64,000 nt of DNA. Origin: Tolypothrix bouteillei VB521301. GTDB lineage: Bacteria; Cyanobacteriota; Cyanobacteriia; Cyanobacteriales; Nostocaceae. The stretch covers positions 7,402,478 through 7,466,477 of the forward strand of contig NZ_JHEG04000001.1 of assembly GCF_000760695.4 (NCBI RefSeq), in the 5' to 3' direction. The translations under genes and the position numbers were made by a program. Under the pieces are notes generated by a model. It did no database searches, was not told the DNA's origin, and saw only the letters and a list, made by a program, of their open reading frames with translations. Within the stretch, counting starts at the first letter, position 1; each line of letters begins with the position of its first letter. Of the stretch, positions 44,730 through 54,057 are shown in pieces.

Positions 44730-44957
44730 ATGGCAGGGGAAAAGTACGCACCAGGAGAACATCCTAACAGCAAAGCTAATCTCATTTACCACGAAGGTAG
44801 ACCCAAAGCTTTTGGTGCAAAAAAATTAAAACGAAATCTAAGTGTTACTGAAGAAGGGTGGGAAGGGCTACAGCCAATAATCAAAGAAGCTGGCTGCTCC
44901 AGTGTATCAGAGTTTTTGGAAAAATTGGGCAGGGGACAGCTGAAGGTTTCTGCATGA
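44730..44957 (+). CDS. Small basic protein of a cyanobacterial hypothetical family
   Basis: 75 residues: MAGEKYAPGEHPNSKANLIY, an RPKAFGAKKLKRNLSVTEEG segment, then WEGLQPIIKEAGCSSVSEFL. The second half (strand LSVTEEGW plus two helices with SSVSEFLEKLGRG) resembles a ribbon-helix-helix or similar short DNA-binding fold. Comparable short proteins are frequent in cyanobacterial mobile DNA and near ParB-like genes. A paired ATAATAT inverted repeat lies 20-46 bp upstream of its start and could be its own operator. Function inferred only; possibly an orphan antitoxin or regulator. Confidence 0.6.
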   Translation: MAGEKYAPGEHPNSKANLIYHEGRPKAFGAKKLKRNLSVTEEGWEGLQPIIKEAGCSSVSEFLEKLGRGQLKVSA

Positions 44958-45007
44958 GGCTAGGAAAATCATTCTTTCCTAACCCCTCACCCCCTACTTA
45001 GAAATCC

Positions 45008-46798
45008 CTAACTCCTCTGCCAGATTTTAATCGTTTTATCTAAACTCCCACTGACTAAAAGTTCTCCAGAACTTGTGAATGCAACTGCTGTGACAGTGTG
45101 TGTATGACCTGCAAAAGTACCCAGTAATTCACCTGTTTCTAGATGCCACAACTTGATGGTTTTATCGGCACTGCCACTGGCGATAATGTCTCCGTCAGGA
45201 CTGAGTGCGATCGCATACACGCCATCTCTATGTCCTTTCAGAGTCCGCAGTAATTCTCCAGTTTCTAAATGCCAAATTTTAATCGTTTTATCGCGACTGC
45301 CACTGACTAAAATTTTGCCATCTGCACTTGTTGCCAAAGCACGAACGATGTGAGCGTGACCTGTCAGCGAGTGTACTAACTCTGAGTCAAAAGTTGGGAC
45401 TCCACCCCTTTGACGGGAGATCCGCCACACTTTGATTTTGCGGTAGCTACCGGTGATGAGTGTTTTGCCGTCAGAACTGAGAACTAGGGAATGGGCTGCA
45501 GTATCATCTAAAGAGAGAGCAGTCGTCACCTGACGTTCTGTCAAATCCCAAAACATAATTTTGCGATCGTCTCCCCCTGTTGCTAATGTCTGCCCATCAG
45601 GAGTAAAGGCAACGCAGCGTACCATTCCATTATGCTTGTGCATAATATCTATTAAGTCTTGTGCGCCTACGTGCCAAATTTTGATAGTAGAGTCTGCACC
45701 CCCACTGACCAAAATTTGTCCGTCCGGACTGAAAGCCAGAGCATTCACTTCATCTACTAAACCGGAAACAGTCCAAGGATATTCTGATAAAGTCCCTACT
45801 AATTCACCTCTGGTTAAATCCCACAGCTTGGTCTCTCCACGGCTACCACTGGCTACTATAGGTAAAGCATCACCTTTATGACCCCTGTAGCTAAAAGCAA
45901 GACAATTAATTCCCCGAATATGCCCCTTTAGGGTCTGCCAGCATTCCCAGTCTCCAATTATACTTTTTAGAGTATGCTCGGGCGGAAGTGTTTGTGTAGT
46001 TTCCGCTATGGCAAAGTCGTCTAATATTTGTCTTGTGTCTTTTTTAGTAGATAAAGATTCTAAATACCAACCCAATCCCCCAGCGTATAGTAAATGACTT
46101 GGAGTGATATGAAGCTTTGGCTCGCTCAACTCAATGTGTTCCGTTGGCAGAAAACCTGCGATGACTGCTTGTTTTTCGTAGCCTCGTTTACCTGTAAAAG
46201 GATAAAATAAGCACAGGAAAAGCAGGACTTTGTGATTTTTTAAATCCTCTTGGGTGATAGACCATCTTATTTTGTCTTTTTTTATACCATTAAAGCTTTC
46301 TCCATCAGCAGCATGAACTTGAATACTGACTTTGGGGTTGCTGGCAAGTATGTAATGAAATTTACTTTCTCCACGTAAATTGCCTTCATCGTCCAAAACC
46401 ATATTTTTGACAACATCTTGAGGTACTTTTTTAATTTGTTTCCCCAAGCGATCGCTTATCACGCGGTCTACAATTTGCTCTCGAAGAAGGTAATCTTCTG
46501 CTTGTTGCTGAAAGTATTGTGGAAAAGGGATTGCCCAATCAGGAGGCTCGGGATATTCAGGCGGTGTAGCAGGGGGATTTTTGGCAACAATTTCTGCTTG
46601 TTGGCGAGCAATTTCCAGCAGTTTTGCCAATGATTCGCCCCAAAAAGCCATAATCTCGCTGTGGCACCCTTTGACTTGACTTTCTAACAAAGACAAGTCG
46701 TAAGTTTTAGGTTTTTTTACTCTTTGAAGGAAATCAGCTTGTTGGGACTTGAGCAAGCTAATCCAGTCCATTTGAATTGCTGGGGGGCAGTGTTGCAT
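45008..46798 (-). CDS. WD40-repeat protein with unassigned N-terminal domain
   Basis: 596 residues. The first about 285 contain no domain I recognise; they include a proline-rich stretch (PPATPPEYPEPPDWAIPFP) and a mixed alpha/beta part (YILASNPKVSIQVHAADGES). The C-terminal about 310 residues form one seven-bladed WD40 propeller, with clear blades such as LVSGGADSTIKIWHVG, GHAHIVRALATSADGKILVS and GHRDGVYAIALSPDGDIIAS. Probably a cytoplasmic scaffold. Not related in its N-terminus to the WD40 gene at 9715. No operon partner is evident. Confidence 0.88.
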   Translation of the reverse strand: MQHCPPAIQMDWISLLKSQQADFLQRVKKPKTYDLSLLESQVKGCHSEIMAFWGESLAKLLEIARQQAEIVAKNPPATPPEYPEPPDWAIPFPQYFQQQAEDYLLREQIVDRVISDRLGKQIKKVPQDVVKNMVLDDEGNLRGESKFHYILASNPKVSIQVHAADGESFNGIKKDKIRWSITQEDLKNHKVLLFLCLFYPFTGKRGYEKQAVIAGFLPTEHIELSEPKLHITPSHLLYAGGLGWYLESLSTKKDTRQILDDFAIAETTQTLPPEHTLKSIIGDWECWQTLKGHIRGINCLAFSYRGHKGDALPIVASGSRGETKLWDLTRGELVGTLSEYPWTVSGLVDEVNALAFSPDGQILVSGGADSTIKIWHVGAQDLIDIMHKHNGMVRCVAFTPDGQTLATGGDDRKIMFWDLTERQVTTALSLDDTAAHSLVLSSDGKTLITGSYRKIKVWRISRQRGGVPTFDSELVHSLTGHAHIVRALATSADGKILVSGSRDKTIKIWHLETGELLRTLKGHRDGVYAIALSPDGDIIASGSADKTIKLWHLETGELLGTFAGHTHTVTAVAFTSSGELLVSGSLDKTIKIWQRS

Positions 46799-47184
46799 AC
46801 CTACGTTATGTTATGGCAGGGCAATCGCTAAGTTAGTGTATCAACTGTGGTTCGTCAAAAATTCAGTAATTCCAGTAGTTAATTTAACACAATCATTTGT
46901 ATGTGTAGATACCAAATGTTTTGTTATTTGAAACCGACTGCTATGTGCTACGGTGATGGGTTTTGCCTCCTCATAAGAATGTAATGGTTGTTAATTCTAG
47001 CAACTCAGAGAACAATATACTGTTTCTCAAGAAGCATTTTTGCCTAAAACTATGTTTTCAAAATTCAAGGTGAGGGGTTAGGGGCTAGGGATGGGGAATT
47101 TTCCCCTAAATGAGTTTTTAGCAGATAGATGATGAAAATAACAGTATTCCTTGATAAAGGAAACCCTTATAAACCAAACCACTG

Positions 47185-47322
47185 ATGGACGGACGAGTAC
47201 ATTGGACAACAACAGGCTTGGAGCTATGACCTGATAACGGCAATCGTTACGAAATTATTTATGGAGAGCTGTTTGTGACGAGAGTACCACATTCGGGACA
47301 TCAAAAAACCAGTGACCCATGA
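47185..47322 (+). pseudogene. Truncated Uma2-family endonuclease gene
   Basis: ATG 47185 begins MDGRVHWTTTGLEL, then TGA (47227-47229), then PDNGNRYEIIYGELFVTRVP and HSGHQ before TGA 47320-47322. Intact Uma2 (DUF820) proteins read W-T-x-x-DLELLP-(D/E)-NGNRYEII-x-GEL-x-(V/M)-TRAPH-x-x-HQ. The active-site half is missing and a nonsense codon splits the rest. Otherwise 46799-47444 holds no gene. Confidence 0.75.
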
Positions 47323-47444
47323 CCCGGTCAAGAGTCTCTTACTGAATCTTGACCATAAGGAGCGATCGCTTGCAACACGTTTTGCAAAAAACGCTTCACT
47401 GTACGCTCTTATTTCCACATTTAGTTAAATTCTATGCAACTTCA

Positions 47445-49235
47445 TCAGCCCTTATCTTTATCTTTCGATTTTTTGAGATAAGCTTTCGCCCAAGCGTACC
47501 GTTCGCTATTTTTTTTGAGTAAGTATGCTGCTGCAGTATGTCTTTTTTCTTCATCTTTTGTATTCTTAACCACTCGCTTGATTTCATCATCGATATCTTC
47601 AGTTTTAGCACCACGTTGGATTGCTTCTTTAAACCAAGAATCTCCATTCGGATAATCACCTTTGTCATAGGCAATAGCTCCCATTAACGTGTAAGGCTGA
47701 TAACTGAGCGCATGATATTTCATAGCTTTTCTCGCGCAACTTTCAGCAGCATCTAATTTGCCGATATCTCTGAATGCTGCACCTCTAGTTACTAAAATTG
47801 CTGATTTGAGAGTATTGTCTTTTACGTGGTTTAAGTCTAAGTCAGTTAATTGTAAAGCTTGCTCTGGTTCGTTTGCTTTACGCCAATAACTACTGGCAGT
47901 TGGAATATGCCATTTATTTCCCGTGTGCTGAAATTCTTGTACATAAAACTCTGCTTCAATGGTGTAATATTTTAGAGCAACTTTTCCATCACGAGATAAT
48001 AAATCTTGTTCTACAAGTTGGAAAAATAGTATGGGGTCTAATCTCTCGTTTCTCTCCAGTTTTAGTAAAATATGATAGAATGGATGTAATGTTAATTTAT
48101 TGACCAAATCTATTAAACCATACTTTTTCTTGAGAATGGTAAAATGATGTTTTTGAAAAATATTAATAATATCTTCATAGCGATTGTTTTTCAGCCATTC
48201 AATTTCTACTTCATTTAGAATTTCTCCCGATTTTATTTTAGACTTCAGAACACAAGCGTATTGTTGATTTGCAATCGCGATCGTTTCAGTCAGTTTTCGA
48301 TTCCTCAGAAAGTTAAGATCTTGTTCGCTTAACTTACTGTCTAACTCAAGCCTTTTGAGAACTTTATACAGGTGGCTCTTAGGAGAGCAATCGTCATATC
48401 CTGTAGCTTGATACTTAACTTTTAAGGCAGCAAATTCTCGTGCTTTTTCTAATTCTTGAGCCATAGCAATTGTTTCGTGAAGCCCTTGCTGTTCCAGCCA
48501 GCGAACCTCTGATTCACTTAAGTTATTGTTTTCATCAATTTTTTGTAGTAGGGAATATAATGGACTTACTAATGATAAATTATCGATACTTTTTGCTTGA
48601 TATTTATCTATTAAGTAGGCAAATTTATCCTTTCTTTCTGACTCTTGTTGTTCAAAAATTTTGGCAGTATCCAAGAGTTGGTTATTTAGGAGAAAATTGT
48701 ATTCGACCTCAGTTAAACGTTCTGATAAATCTAACTTTTTCAGTATTTTATACAGGATACTATCAGAATAGGAACCTTGATATTGAGTGGCTTTATACTT
48801 AGACTTAAGTTGAGCAAATCGCTCAATGTCCTGAGCGATCGCATTCGTCCGAAATAGACTATTTGAACTTAGCCAATGAACTTCTTCAGAAGTAAGAGAT
48901 TGTCCTGATTCCATTTTCCAAAGAATGAAATACAGGGGACTAGATTGCCAAGGAGTATCATGATTTGTAGCTTTGTACTTGGACTTTAATTGTGAAAATT
49001 CTACTTCTAATTTGACAAAATCTTTTAATTTATTTTCTTGTTCTTTACATATAAATTCTAGTTTTTGCTCTTTCAACCATTCAAGCTCTAATGTATTGAG
49101 TTTAATTCCTAAGTCAACTTTTCTCAGTATAAGATACAGAAGACTGGTAGGGGATAAATCTTGATATTGAGTTGCTTGGTATTTAGACTTGAGGGTAGTA
49201 AAGTGTTTAATCCGGTTTCGGTCGTCTTTATGCAT
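47445..49235 (-). CDS. Protein of tandem ~60-residue repeats plus C-terminal TPR-like helices
   Basis: 596 residues. Residues about 10-410 are about seven divergent copies of one unit: (F/L)xxLKxKYxATxY, then a short Ser/Pro linker (SPxSxLY), xILxKLD, a few residues, and LxExExxWLxxxxLxETIAIAQ. The best copies start near residues 12, 88, 140, 208 and 272; the sixth lacks its first half. The C-terminal part (about 430-560) is TPR-like (ALQLTDLDLNHVKDNTLKSA, GAIAYDKGDYPNGDSWFKEA). No signal peptide, membrane helix or catalytic motif. Probably an all-helical cytoplasmic scaffold. I do not recognise the repeat as a named family. Single gene. Confidence 0.75.
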   Translation of the reverse strand: MHKDDRNRIKHFTTLKSKYQATQYQDLSPTSLLYLILRKVDLGIKLNTLELEWLKEQKLEFICKEQENKLKDFVKLEVEFSQLKSKYKATNHDTPWQSSPLYFILWKMESGQSLTSEEVHWLSSNSLFRTNAIAQDIERFAQLKSKYKATQYQGSYSDSILYKILKKLDLSERLTEVEYNFLLNNQLLDTAKIFEQQESERKDKFAYLIDKYQAKSIDNLSLVSPLYSLLQKIDENNNLSESEVRWLEQQGLHETIAMAQELEKAREFAALKVKYQATGYDDCSPKSHLYKVLKRLELDSKLSEQDLNFLRNRKLTETIAIANQQYACVLKSKIKSGEILNEVEIEWLKNNRYEDIINIFQKHHFTILKKKYGLIDLVNKLTLHPFYHILLKLERNERLDPILFFQLVEQDLLSRDGKVALKYYTIEAEFYVQEFQHTGNKWHIPTASSYWRKANEPEQALQLTDLDLNHVKDNTLKSAILVTRGAAFRDIGKLDAAESCARKAMKYHALSYQPYTLMGAIAYDKGDYPNGDSWFKEAIQRGAKTEDIDDEIKRVVKNTKDEEKRHTAAAYLLKKNSERYAWAKAYLKKSKDKDKG

Positions 49236-49765
49236 ATACTAGCACCCGCTATACTACTGAAAGTTACGTGTCAATCGCTACTATAGCAACACTAATAAAA
49301 AAGGGCGAGATCGATACCCTCTCTCCCTTCTCTCCTTTGTGTTCCCCGATCGTGTAAATTTGTGTAAAATCCTACCAGATATCAATCCTGGTATTTTTGC
49401 ACCCATTGGGATGCTTCCCCTTGACCTAAGTTTCCCGAGCCGCATTCTTAATTTCTTCAAAGTCAAGTGTGCAGTTTTCTGCCTGGACTGCTATTTATTC
49501 CTTCATTACAATCAGAAGCACGTATTGCAAGAAAGCTGCTAGTAGTTAGTTGCTACTAATTAGTAACTAAACCGTTGCTGCTGTCCGCATTAAATCGCTA
49601 TCCACTATCTACTAACGGTTAGCGGTCTTCAGCTAGAACATCTTAACAATTCATGAGTTAAGTGAAGGCTCAGTTACAGATATTATGAGTAATCGTACTG
49701 CATTTACTGCCGCAATCAAGAGTATGCAAAAGAAAATGATGACAATAAACTTCAAAGATTTGATG
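49236..49765. other. Intergenic region before the CHASE2 operon
   Basis: No gene supported in 49236-49684. A few protein-like fragments on the minus strand around 49400-49460 are broken by stops and frameshifts. 49685-49765 could code an N-terminal extension of the response regulator but is more likely leader. Confidence 0.4.
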
Positions 49766-50446
49766 ATGAGCCAAGATTTACCACAGCGAGCAACGTTAAA
49801 ACTTCTTGTCATTGATGACCACCAGTTAATTTTAGGTGGCACCCTTGATGTGTTGCGCCAACAGTACCCAACGGCTGAATTCCTCACAGCTAAAACTGCA
49901 CAAGATGCTGTTAACCAATTATTAAACTCTCAGCCCGATCTGGTTGTTGTAGACCTTTCGATTCCGGAAAAACCAGGGATGACAGCCCAAATTGATACGG
50001 GTTTGCAACTTTTACAAAACTTAATGAAAAACTATCCCAATCTTAATCTTATGGTGCAAAGCAGTTACGTTAAGGCTTTAGCACGAATCAGACACGATAT
50101 AGATAATCATCAAGGAGGGTTTACAGTCTCTGATAAAGGGCTTTCCGAACAGGAAATGTTAACTCGAATACACCTTGCTATTGAGGGAGGAACTCATACA
50201 CGAGATTTAGGAAGAAGAATAGAAGTTAAACCGGAGTGGTTAGAGCTTTTGAGGTTGGCTTTTGAAGAAGGATTAACAGATAAAGCGATCGCAGACAGGA
50301 TGGTTGTGGCTGAACGCACGGTACGCAATTACTGGACTAAAGTCCAAGACGTTTTGGGTGTTTACCCTGAAGACTGCAAGAAAGATGGCAAGAATATCAG
50401 AATTGAAACTGAAATTAGGGCTAGAGAAGAAGGTTTGATTGATTAG
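49766..50446 (+). CDS. NarL/FixJ-type response regulator
   Basis: 227 residues from ATG 49766, chosen because the receiver begins soon after (LKLLVIDDHQLILGG). Earlier in-frame ATGs at 49685 and 49763 exist. The receiver has the acidic pair DD, the phosphorylation Asp in DLVVVDLSIPE and the conserved Lys in VSDKGLS. The C-terminal helix-turn-helix reads GLTDKAIADRMVVAERTVRN. It is the DNA-binding partner of the CHASE2 kinase whose start lies 12 bp after its stop, as expected for a two-component operon. Target genes are unknown; the exoprotein and CHAT genes nearby are candidates. Confidence 0.9.
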   Translation: MSQDLPQRATLKLLVIDDHQLILGGTLDVLRQQYPTAEFLTAKTAQDAVNQLLNSQPDLVVVDLSIPEKPGMTAQIDTGLQLLQNLMKNYPNLNLMVQSSYVKALARIRHDIDNHQGGFTVSDKGLSEQEMLTRIHLAIEGGTHTRDLGRRIEVKPEWLELLRLAFEEGLTDKAIADRMVVAERTVRNYWTKVQDVLGVYPEDCKKDGKNIRIETEIRAREEGLID

Positions 50447-50458
50447 GTTACTAAGAGT

Positions 50459-52426
50459 ATGCAGCCTGGTATTTGGAAGTTATTAAAAGAAAAATTTACT
50501 ATTTGGCGTCTGGGAGGACGCCTGGGATTAGTTGTTGTTTTATTGGTCATAATAGCTCGTCTGAGCGGTTGGCTGCAATTCTTAGAGTGGGGAATTTTTG
50601 ATACTTTTCTAAGTTGGCGTCCCTACGAATCAATAGATGAACGAATTTTGATTGTTGGTATTAATGAAGCTGATATCGAAAGTGTAGGAACATATCCAAT
50701 ACCGGATGGAGAAATCACTGAAGTTATTAAAAAAGTGCAGGTTGACAAACCGATAGCAATTGGACTTGATATTGCAAGAAATGTACCCGTAGAACCCGGT
50801 AATACGGAACTTGCCGAATTTGCAAAGCGAAGCAAAAAATTGATTGGTATTGAGAAAATCTTGCTACCCGGTCGATTTTCTTCAATACCAAATTTACCTT
50901 CTGAACAAGTTGGGTTTTCGGATATTATTCCCGATAAAGATATTAAATACAGGCGCATTCTCCTTGGAACACCAAATCCCTTAGATCCAGATGACTATAA
51001 ATTTTCTTTTTCTCTGCGTTTAGCAGAAGCTTATTTATCTCAGAAAGGTATTCCTCTTGAAAATGGAAAACTCGATCGCCATGCAATCAGGTTTGCCAAT
51101 ACTGAACTTCCCCGCTTTTTGCCCAACTTTGGTGGGTATGTGGGAACTGATGCAGGAGGGGTTCAAGTTCTTCTCAACTTTCGTAATGGGAAAGAAAGAT
51201 TTAGAACAGTATCGCTTCACGATATCAAAACGGGAAATTTTCAGCCCGAATGGATACGCGATCGCATTGTCATGATTGGTATGACAGCTATTAGTGCTCC
51301 TGACTTATTTAGTACCTCAGCAGTTTCTGGATTGCAGCTTCACGGACAAATTTATGGAGTTGAATTTCATGCTCATGCTGTCAGTCAAATTATTAATGCT
51401 GTTTTGGAATCACGACCACTCATAAAAACTTGGTCGGAGGAGTGGGAATATATATGGATATTAGGTTGGGGTTTCATTACCATTAGTCTGAATTTGACGA
51501 TCGAATCCCCGTGGCGCAAGCTGTTTGCTATTAGTGTAATTAATATTGGTCTAATTACAATAAGTTATTATGTATTGCTTGTTTGGGGTTGGTGGATACC
51601 TGTAGCACCAATTTTATTAATTTTAGGAATAAATTTTGTTGGTTTTCTTAGTGCTTGCTATCAATACGAACAATCGTTAAAAGCTCAAATCGGGATACGA
51701 CAACACACTATTGAGATGGCATTTACAGAAATCCACAATGGACCATTACAAACCTTAGCTGCGCTATTAAGGAATGTACAAAATCACGATTTATCTAAAG
51801 AAGAATTACTAACTGATTTAAAAAATTTAAATTTAGAAATTAGAGATATTGGTGAATACTTAACACAACAAACTCTGAATCTAGAAGAAAGCCTTCGTTT
51901 GGGAAGTGGCTTAAAAATAGATTTAAAACGTCCAATTCATGAAATTTTCTATGAAGTATACAGTAGTACTATTGAACGAAATCTTCCCTACTTTCAAACC
52001 CTCAAAGCCAAAGTTCGCTCCTTTGAACCTCTCGAAGAGCAATTTTTAACTATTGAACGCAAGCGAGAACTTTGTCAATTTCTTGAAGAAGCTTTATGTA
52101 ATGTTGGAAAACACGCTAAGGGAGTTACGCGTTTGTCTGCTACAGGAACAAAACAACAAGGATGGTATAGTCTAAAGATTAAAGATAATGGATTGGGTAT
52201 CCGTTCCAACTATGAAAGCAAAGGAACCAAAGATAGTAAAAATTTAGCAAAACAACTAGGAGGATATTTTAACCGAGAGCGTGCAACTCCTAAAGGAACT
52301 GTATGTGAGTTAACTTGGCCTCTTGCTGGTAGCAGGAGTTGGATTTCAACAATGAAGTTTAGGCTGAAGGCTTATTTCCAGAGAAAATTGAGATTTTTGA
52401 CAAAAACTTTTCAACGCAGCGTATGA
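50459..52426 (+). CDS. CHASE2-domain sensor histidine kinase (NarL-system type)
   Basis: 655 residues. N-terminal membrane helix (about 20-37), an extracytoplasmic CHASE2 domain (about 45-320) with IVGINEADIESVGTYPIPD and RDRIVMIGMTAIS, then three closely spaced helices (about 330-400). The cytoplasmic kinase has a DegS/NarX-like dimerisation box EIHNGPLQTLA (His426), the N box EEALCNVGKHAKG and G box DNGLGI of the ATPase. It should phosphorylate the response regulator encoded just upstream. Its stop overlaps the start of the DUF928 gene by 4 bp, so all three are translated together. A paralogous sensor lies at the left window edge. Confidence 0.93.
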   Translation: MQPGIWKLLKEKFTIWRLGGRLGLVVVLLVIIARLSGWLQFLEWGIFDTFLSWRPYESIDERILIVGINEADIESVGTYPIPDGEITEVIKKVQVDKPIAIGLDIARNVPVEPGNTELAEFAKRSKKLIGIEKILLPGRFSSIPNLPSEQVGFSDIIPDKDIKYRRILLGTPNPLDPDDYKFSFSLRLAEAYLSQKGIPLENGKLDRHAIRFANTELPRFLPNFGGYVGTDAGGVQVLLNFRNGKERFRTVSLHDIKTGNFQPEWIRDRIVMIGMTAISAPDLFSTSAVSGLQLHGQIYGVEFHAHAVSQIINAVLESRPLIKTWSEEWEYIWILGWGFITISLNLTIESPWRKLFAISVINIGLITISYYVLLVWGWWIPVAPILLILGINFVGFLSACYQYEQSLKAQIGIRQHTIEMAFTEIHNGPLQTLAALLRNVQNHDLSKEELLTDLKNLNLEIRDIGEYLTQQTLNLEESLRLGSGLKIDLKRPIHEIFYEVYSSTIERNLPYFQTLKAKVRSFEPLEEQFLTIERKRELCQFLEEALCNVGKHAKGVTRLSATGTKQQGWYSLKIKDNGLGIRSNYESKGTKDSKNLAKQLGGYFNRERATPKGTVCELTWPLAGSRSWISTMKFRLKAYFQRKLRFLTKTFQRSV

Positions 52427-53172
52427 GCAATCAACTTTTAAACCCCTGGTTAGTAACTGGCTGTGTCCTGACCATATCTTTAACGACGGCTTCCTTAGCT
52501 ATAGCGCGTTACGTACCTCCTCGCGATCAAAAACCTCCTGGTGAGTATTCTCGAACAGGAGGTGGAAGGGGATGTCCGGAAGATAAGATACCCTTAACAA
52601 TACTTGCTCCTAAAAAACATATTGGCGAAACAACTTCTCGTTATCCTACATTTGCTTGGTTTGTCTCCAATTCTTATGAAGTAGACTTCCGAATTTTTGA
52701 GTTTGATGCCAATAATCAACCCTCAAAACCAATAGGTAAACCAGTACTATTGCCAAACTCTTCAGGAGTTAACAAGTACTCCTTACCAGAGAATCAGCAA
52801 GGGTTAACTGTAGGGCAAAAATACCTTTGGCAAGCTGCAATCAAGTGTCAGCAAGGATATTTAGTAGAAAGGGCAGAGTTTAAGGTAGTAGAAATGCCTG
52901 CTTCTTTATCAAAAAAACTTTCTATGACAGAAGATGCAGCTAAAAAAGCAGACTTATATGCTGAAGCAGGTTTGTGGTATAACGCTCTAGATGAAGCTCT
53001 TAAAGTTTCTCAGGAGAAAAAAATAGCAAAGATAGTTACAACTCTTCTGCAAGACCTAGTAACATTAGAAGAACCTAGTAGAACAGACAAATTAACTGAT
53101 GCCGAACGTCAAGAGGTGCAGAAACGAGGCGATCTCTTAAAGCAAATTGCCGATAGCAATCCATCAAATTAA
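52423..53172 (+). CDS. DUF928 exported protein
   Basis: 249 residues. A signal peptide (about 8-28) is followed by the DUF928 pattern: PPRDQKPPGEYSRTGGGRGC, PLTILAPKKHIGETTSRYPT, FAWFVSN, VNKYSLP and GQKYLWQAAIKCQ. The C-terminus (AEAGLWYNALDEALK) has the helical tail common to the family. Function is unknown. In cyanobacteria these genes very often adjoin CHASE2, CHAT-TPR and haemagglutinin-type genes, as here. An ATGA overlap with the kinase gene couples their translation. It may be the periplasmic partner of the CHASE2 domain, which is inference. Confidence 0.85.
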   Translation: MSNQLLNPWLVTGCVLTISLTTASLAIARYVPPRDQKPPGEYSRTGGGRGCPEDKIPLTILAPKKHIGETTSRYPTFAWFVSNSYEVDFRIFEFDANNQPSKPIGKPVLLPNSSGVNKYSLPENQQGLTVGQKYLWQAAIKCQQGYLVERAEFKVVEMPASLSKKLSMTEDAAKKADLYAEAGLWYNALDEALKVSQEKKIAKIVTTLLQDLVTLEEPSRTDKLTDAERQEVQKRGDLLKQIADSNPSN

Positions 53173-53383
53173 TTTTGATAAGTAAGTTGGCTCAGATCCC
53201 TGACTTCCGTGAGAAGTTAAGGATCTGGCTCCTCACAGCCCATTGGCTGCTATAATTTAGACAAGTAGCGATAAGTTCAATACAAGGCTACTCAATACTA
53301 AAGTTGACTTGTTGTCAAAAATTGCCCGTTTAGGATAGGGTAGAAAGAGTATTTTCTCCAAGAGTTATTAACGAGGGAAAACT

Positions 53384-53617
53384 ATGCTTAGTGAAATTAG
53401 GCAAAAGGCAATTGTTAAGCCCGGAGGTATAGTAGAAATCTCGTCTTCGGAACTTCCATCAGGCGCAATTGTAGAAGTTATTGTACTTTTAGAGTCAGAC
53501 TCAGAGAAACCAGAAAAATCTTTGACTAGTTTTATTGGATTGGCTAAAGGTAACTTTGCCACACCACAAGAAGTCGATTTGTTTATTCGGAACGAGCGAG
53601 ATGCATGGGAATCATAG
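53384..53617 (+). CDS. Antitoxin of a VapBC-like pair
   Basis: 77 residues: MLSEIRQKAIVKPGGIVEIS, SSELPSGAIVEVIVLLESDS and a C-terminal FATPQEVDLFIRNERDAWES. The N-terminal beta strands look like an AbrB- or DUF104-like DNA-binding fold; the acidic C-terminus would wrap the toxin. Its last 13 bases overlap the PIN-domain gene, the usual order of antitoxin before toxin. Confidence 0.8.
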   Translation: MLSEIRQKAIVKPGGIVEISSSELPSGAIVEVIVLLESDSEKPEKSLTSFIGLAKGNFATPQEVDLFIRNERDAWES

Positions 53618-54051
53618 ATGCTATTCAAGGTAACAGAGTTTATCTTGATACAAATATCTGGATTTATGCTTTAGAAGGATATCCCGAATATTTTCAAGAT
53701 TTGACTCAGCTATTTCAACGAATTACTCAAGGTGATTTGACTGCTGTCACGAGTGAATTGTCATTGGCTGAGGCATTAGTAAAACCTTTTCAGAATCAGA
53801 ACTTAAGACAACAACAGATATATAAACAATTTATCAGTAACTCAAAAAATTTATCAGTGATTTCTATTTCTCGCGATATTTTAATAGAAGCCTCGCAATT
53901 ACGTGCCAATGTCAACATCAAATTACCTGATGCAATTCACGCCGCAACAGCAAAGTTAACACTGTGTTCAACTTTCTTAACCAATGATAAACGCTTTCAA
54001 AGTGTCCCTAATATATCAGTGGTGTTGCTCTCTCAAACTTATTCTCCCTAA
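53605..54051 (+). CDS. PIN-domain ribonuclease (VapC-like toxin)
   Basis: 148 residues. All acidic positions of the PIN active site are visible: Asp in VYLDTNIWIYALEG, Glu in SELSLAEALVKP, Asp in KLPDAIHAATA and a last Asp in FLTNDKRF. VapC-type enzymes cut specific RNAs (often tRNA or rRNA) when not bound by antitoxin. Overlaps its antitoxin by 13 bp, giving coupled translation. It ends 6 bp before the convergent CHAT-TPR gene's stop. The target RNA cannot be predicted. Confidence 0.92.
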   Translation: MGIIDAIQGNRVYLDTNIWIYALEGYPEYFQDLTQLFQRITQGDLTAVTSELSLAEALVKPFQNQNLRQQQIYKQFISNSKNLSVISISRDILIEASQLRANVNIKLPDAIHAATAKLTLCSTFLTNDKRFQSVPNISVVLLSQTYSP

Positions 54052-54057
54052 AATCGA

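Noticed and set aside
43169..44957. Plasmid partition locus (ParB-like gene plus small protein)
   Set aside because: No ParA ATPase and no parS-like cluster; the genes diverge. A ParB-fold regulator is the safer reading.
49340..49470. Protein-like pieces on the minus strand (NLGQGEASQWVQKYQD)
   Set aside because: Would need a frameshift and a stop read-through; no family recognised, so not listed as a pseudogene.
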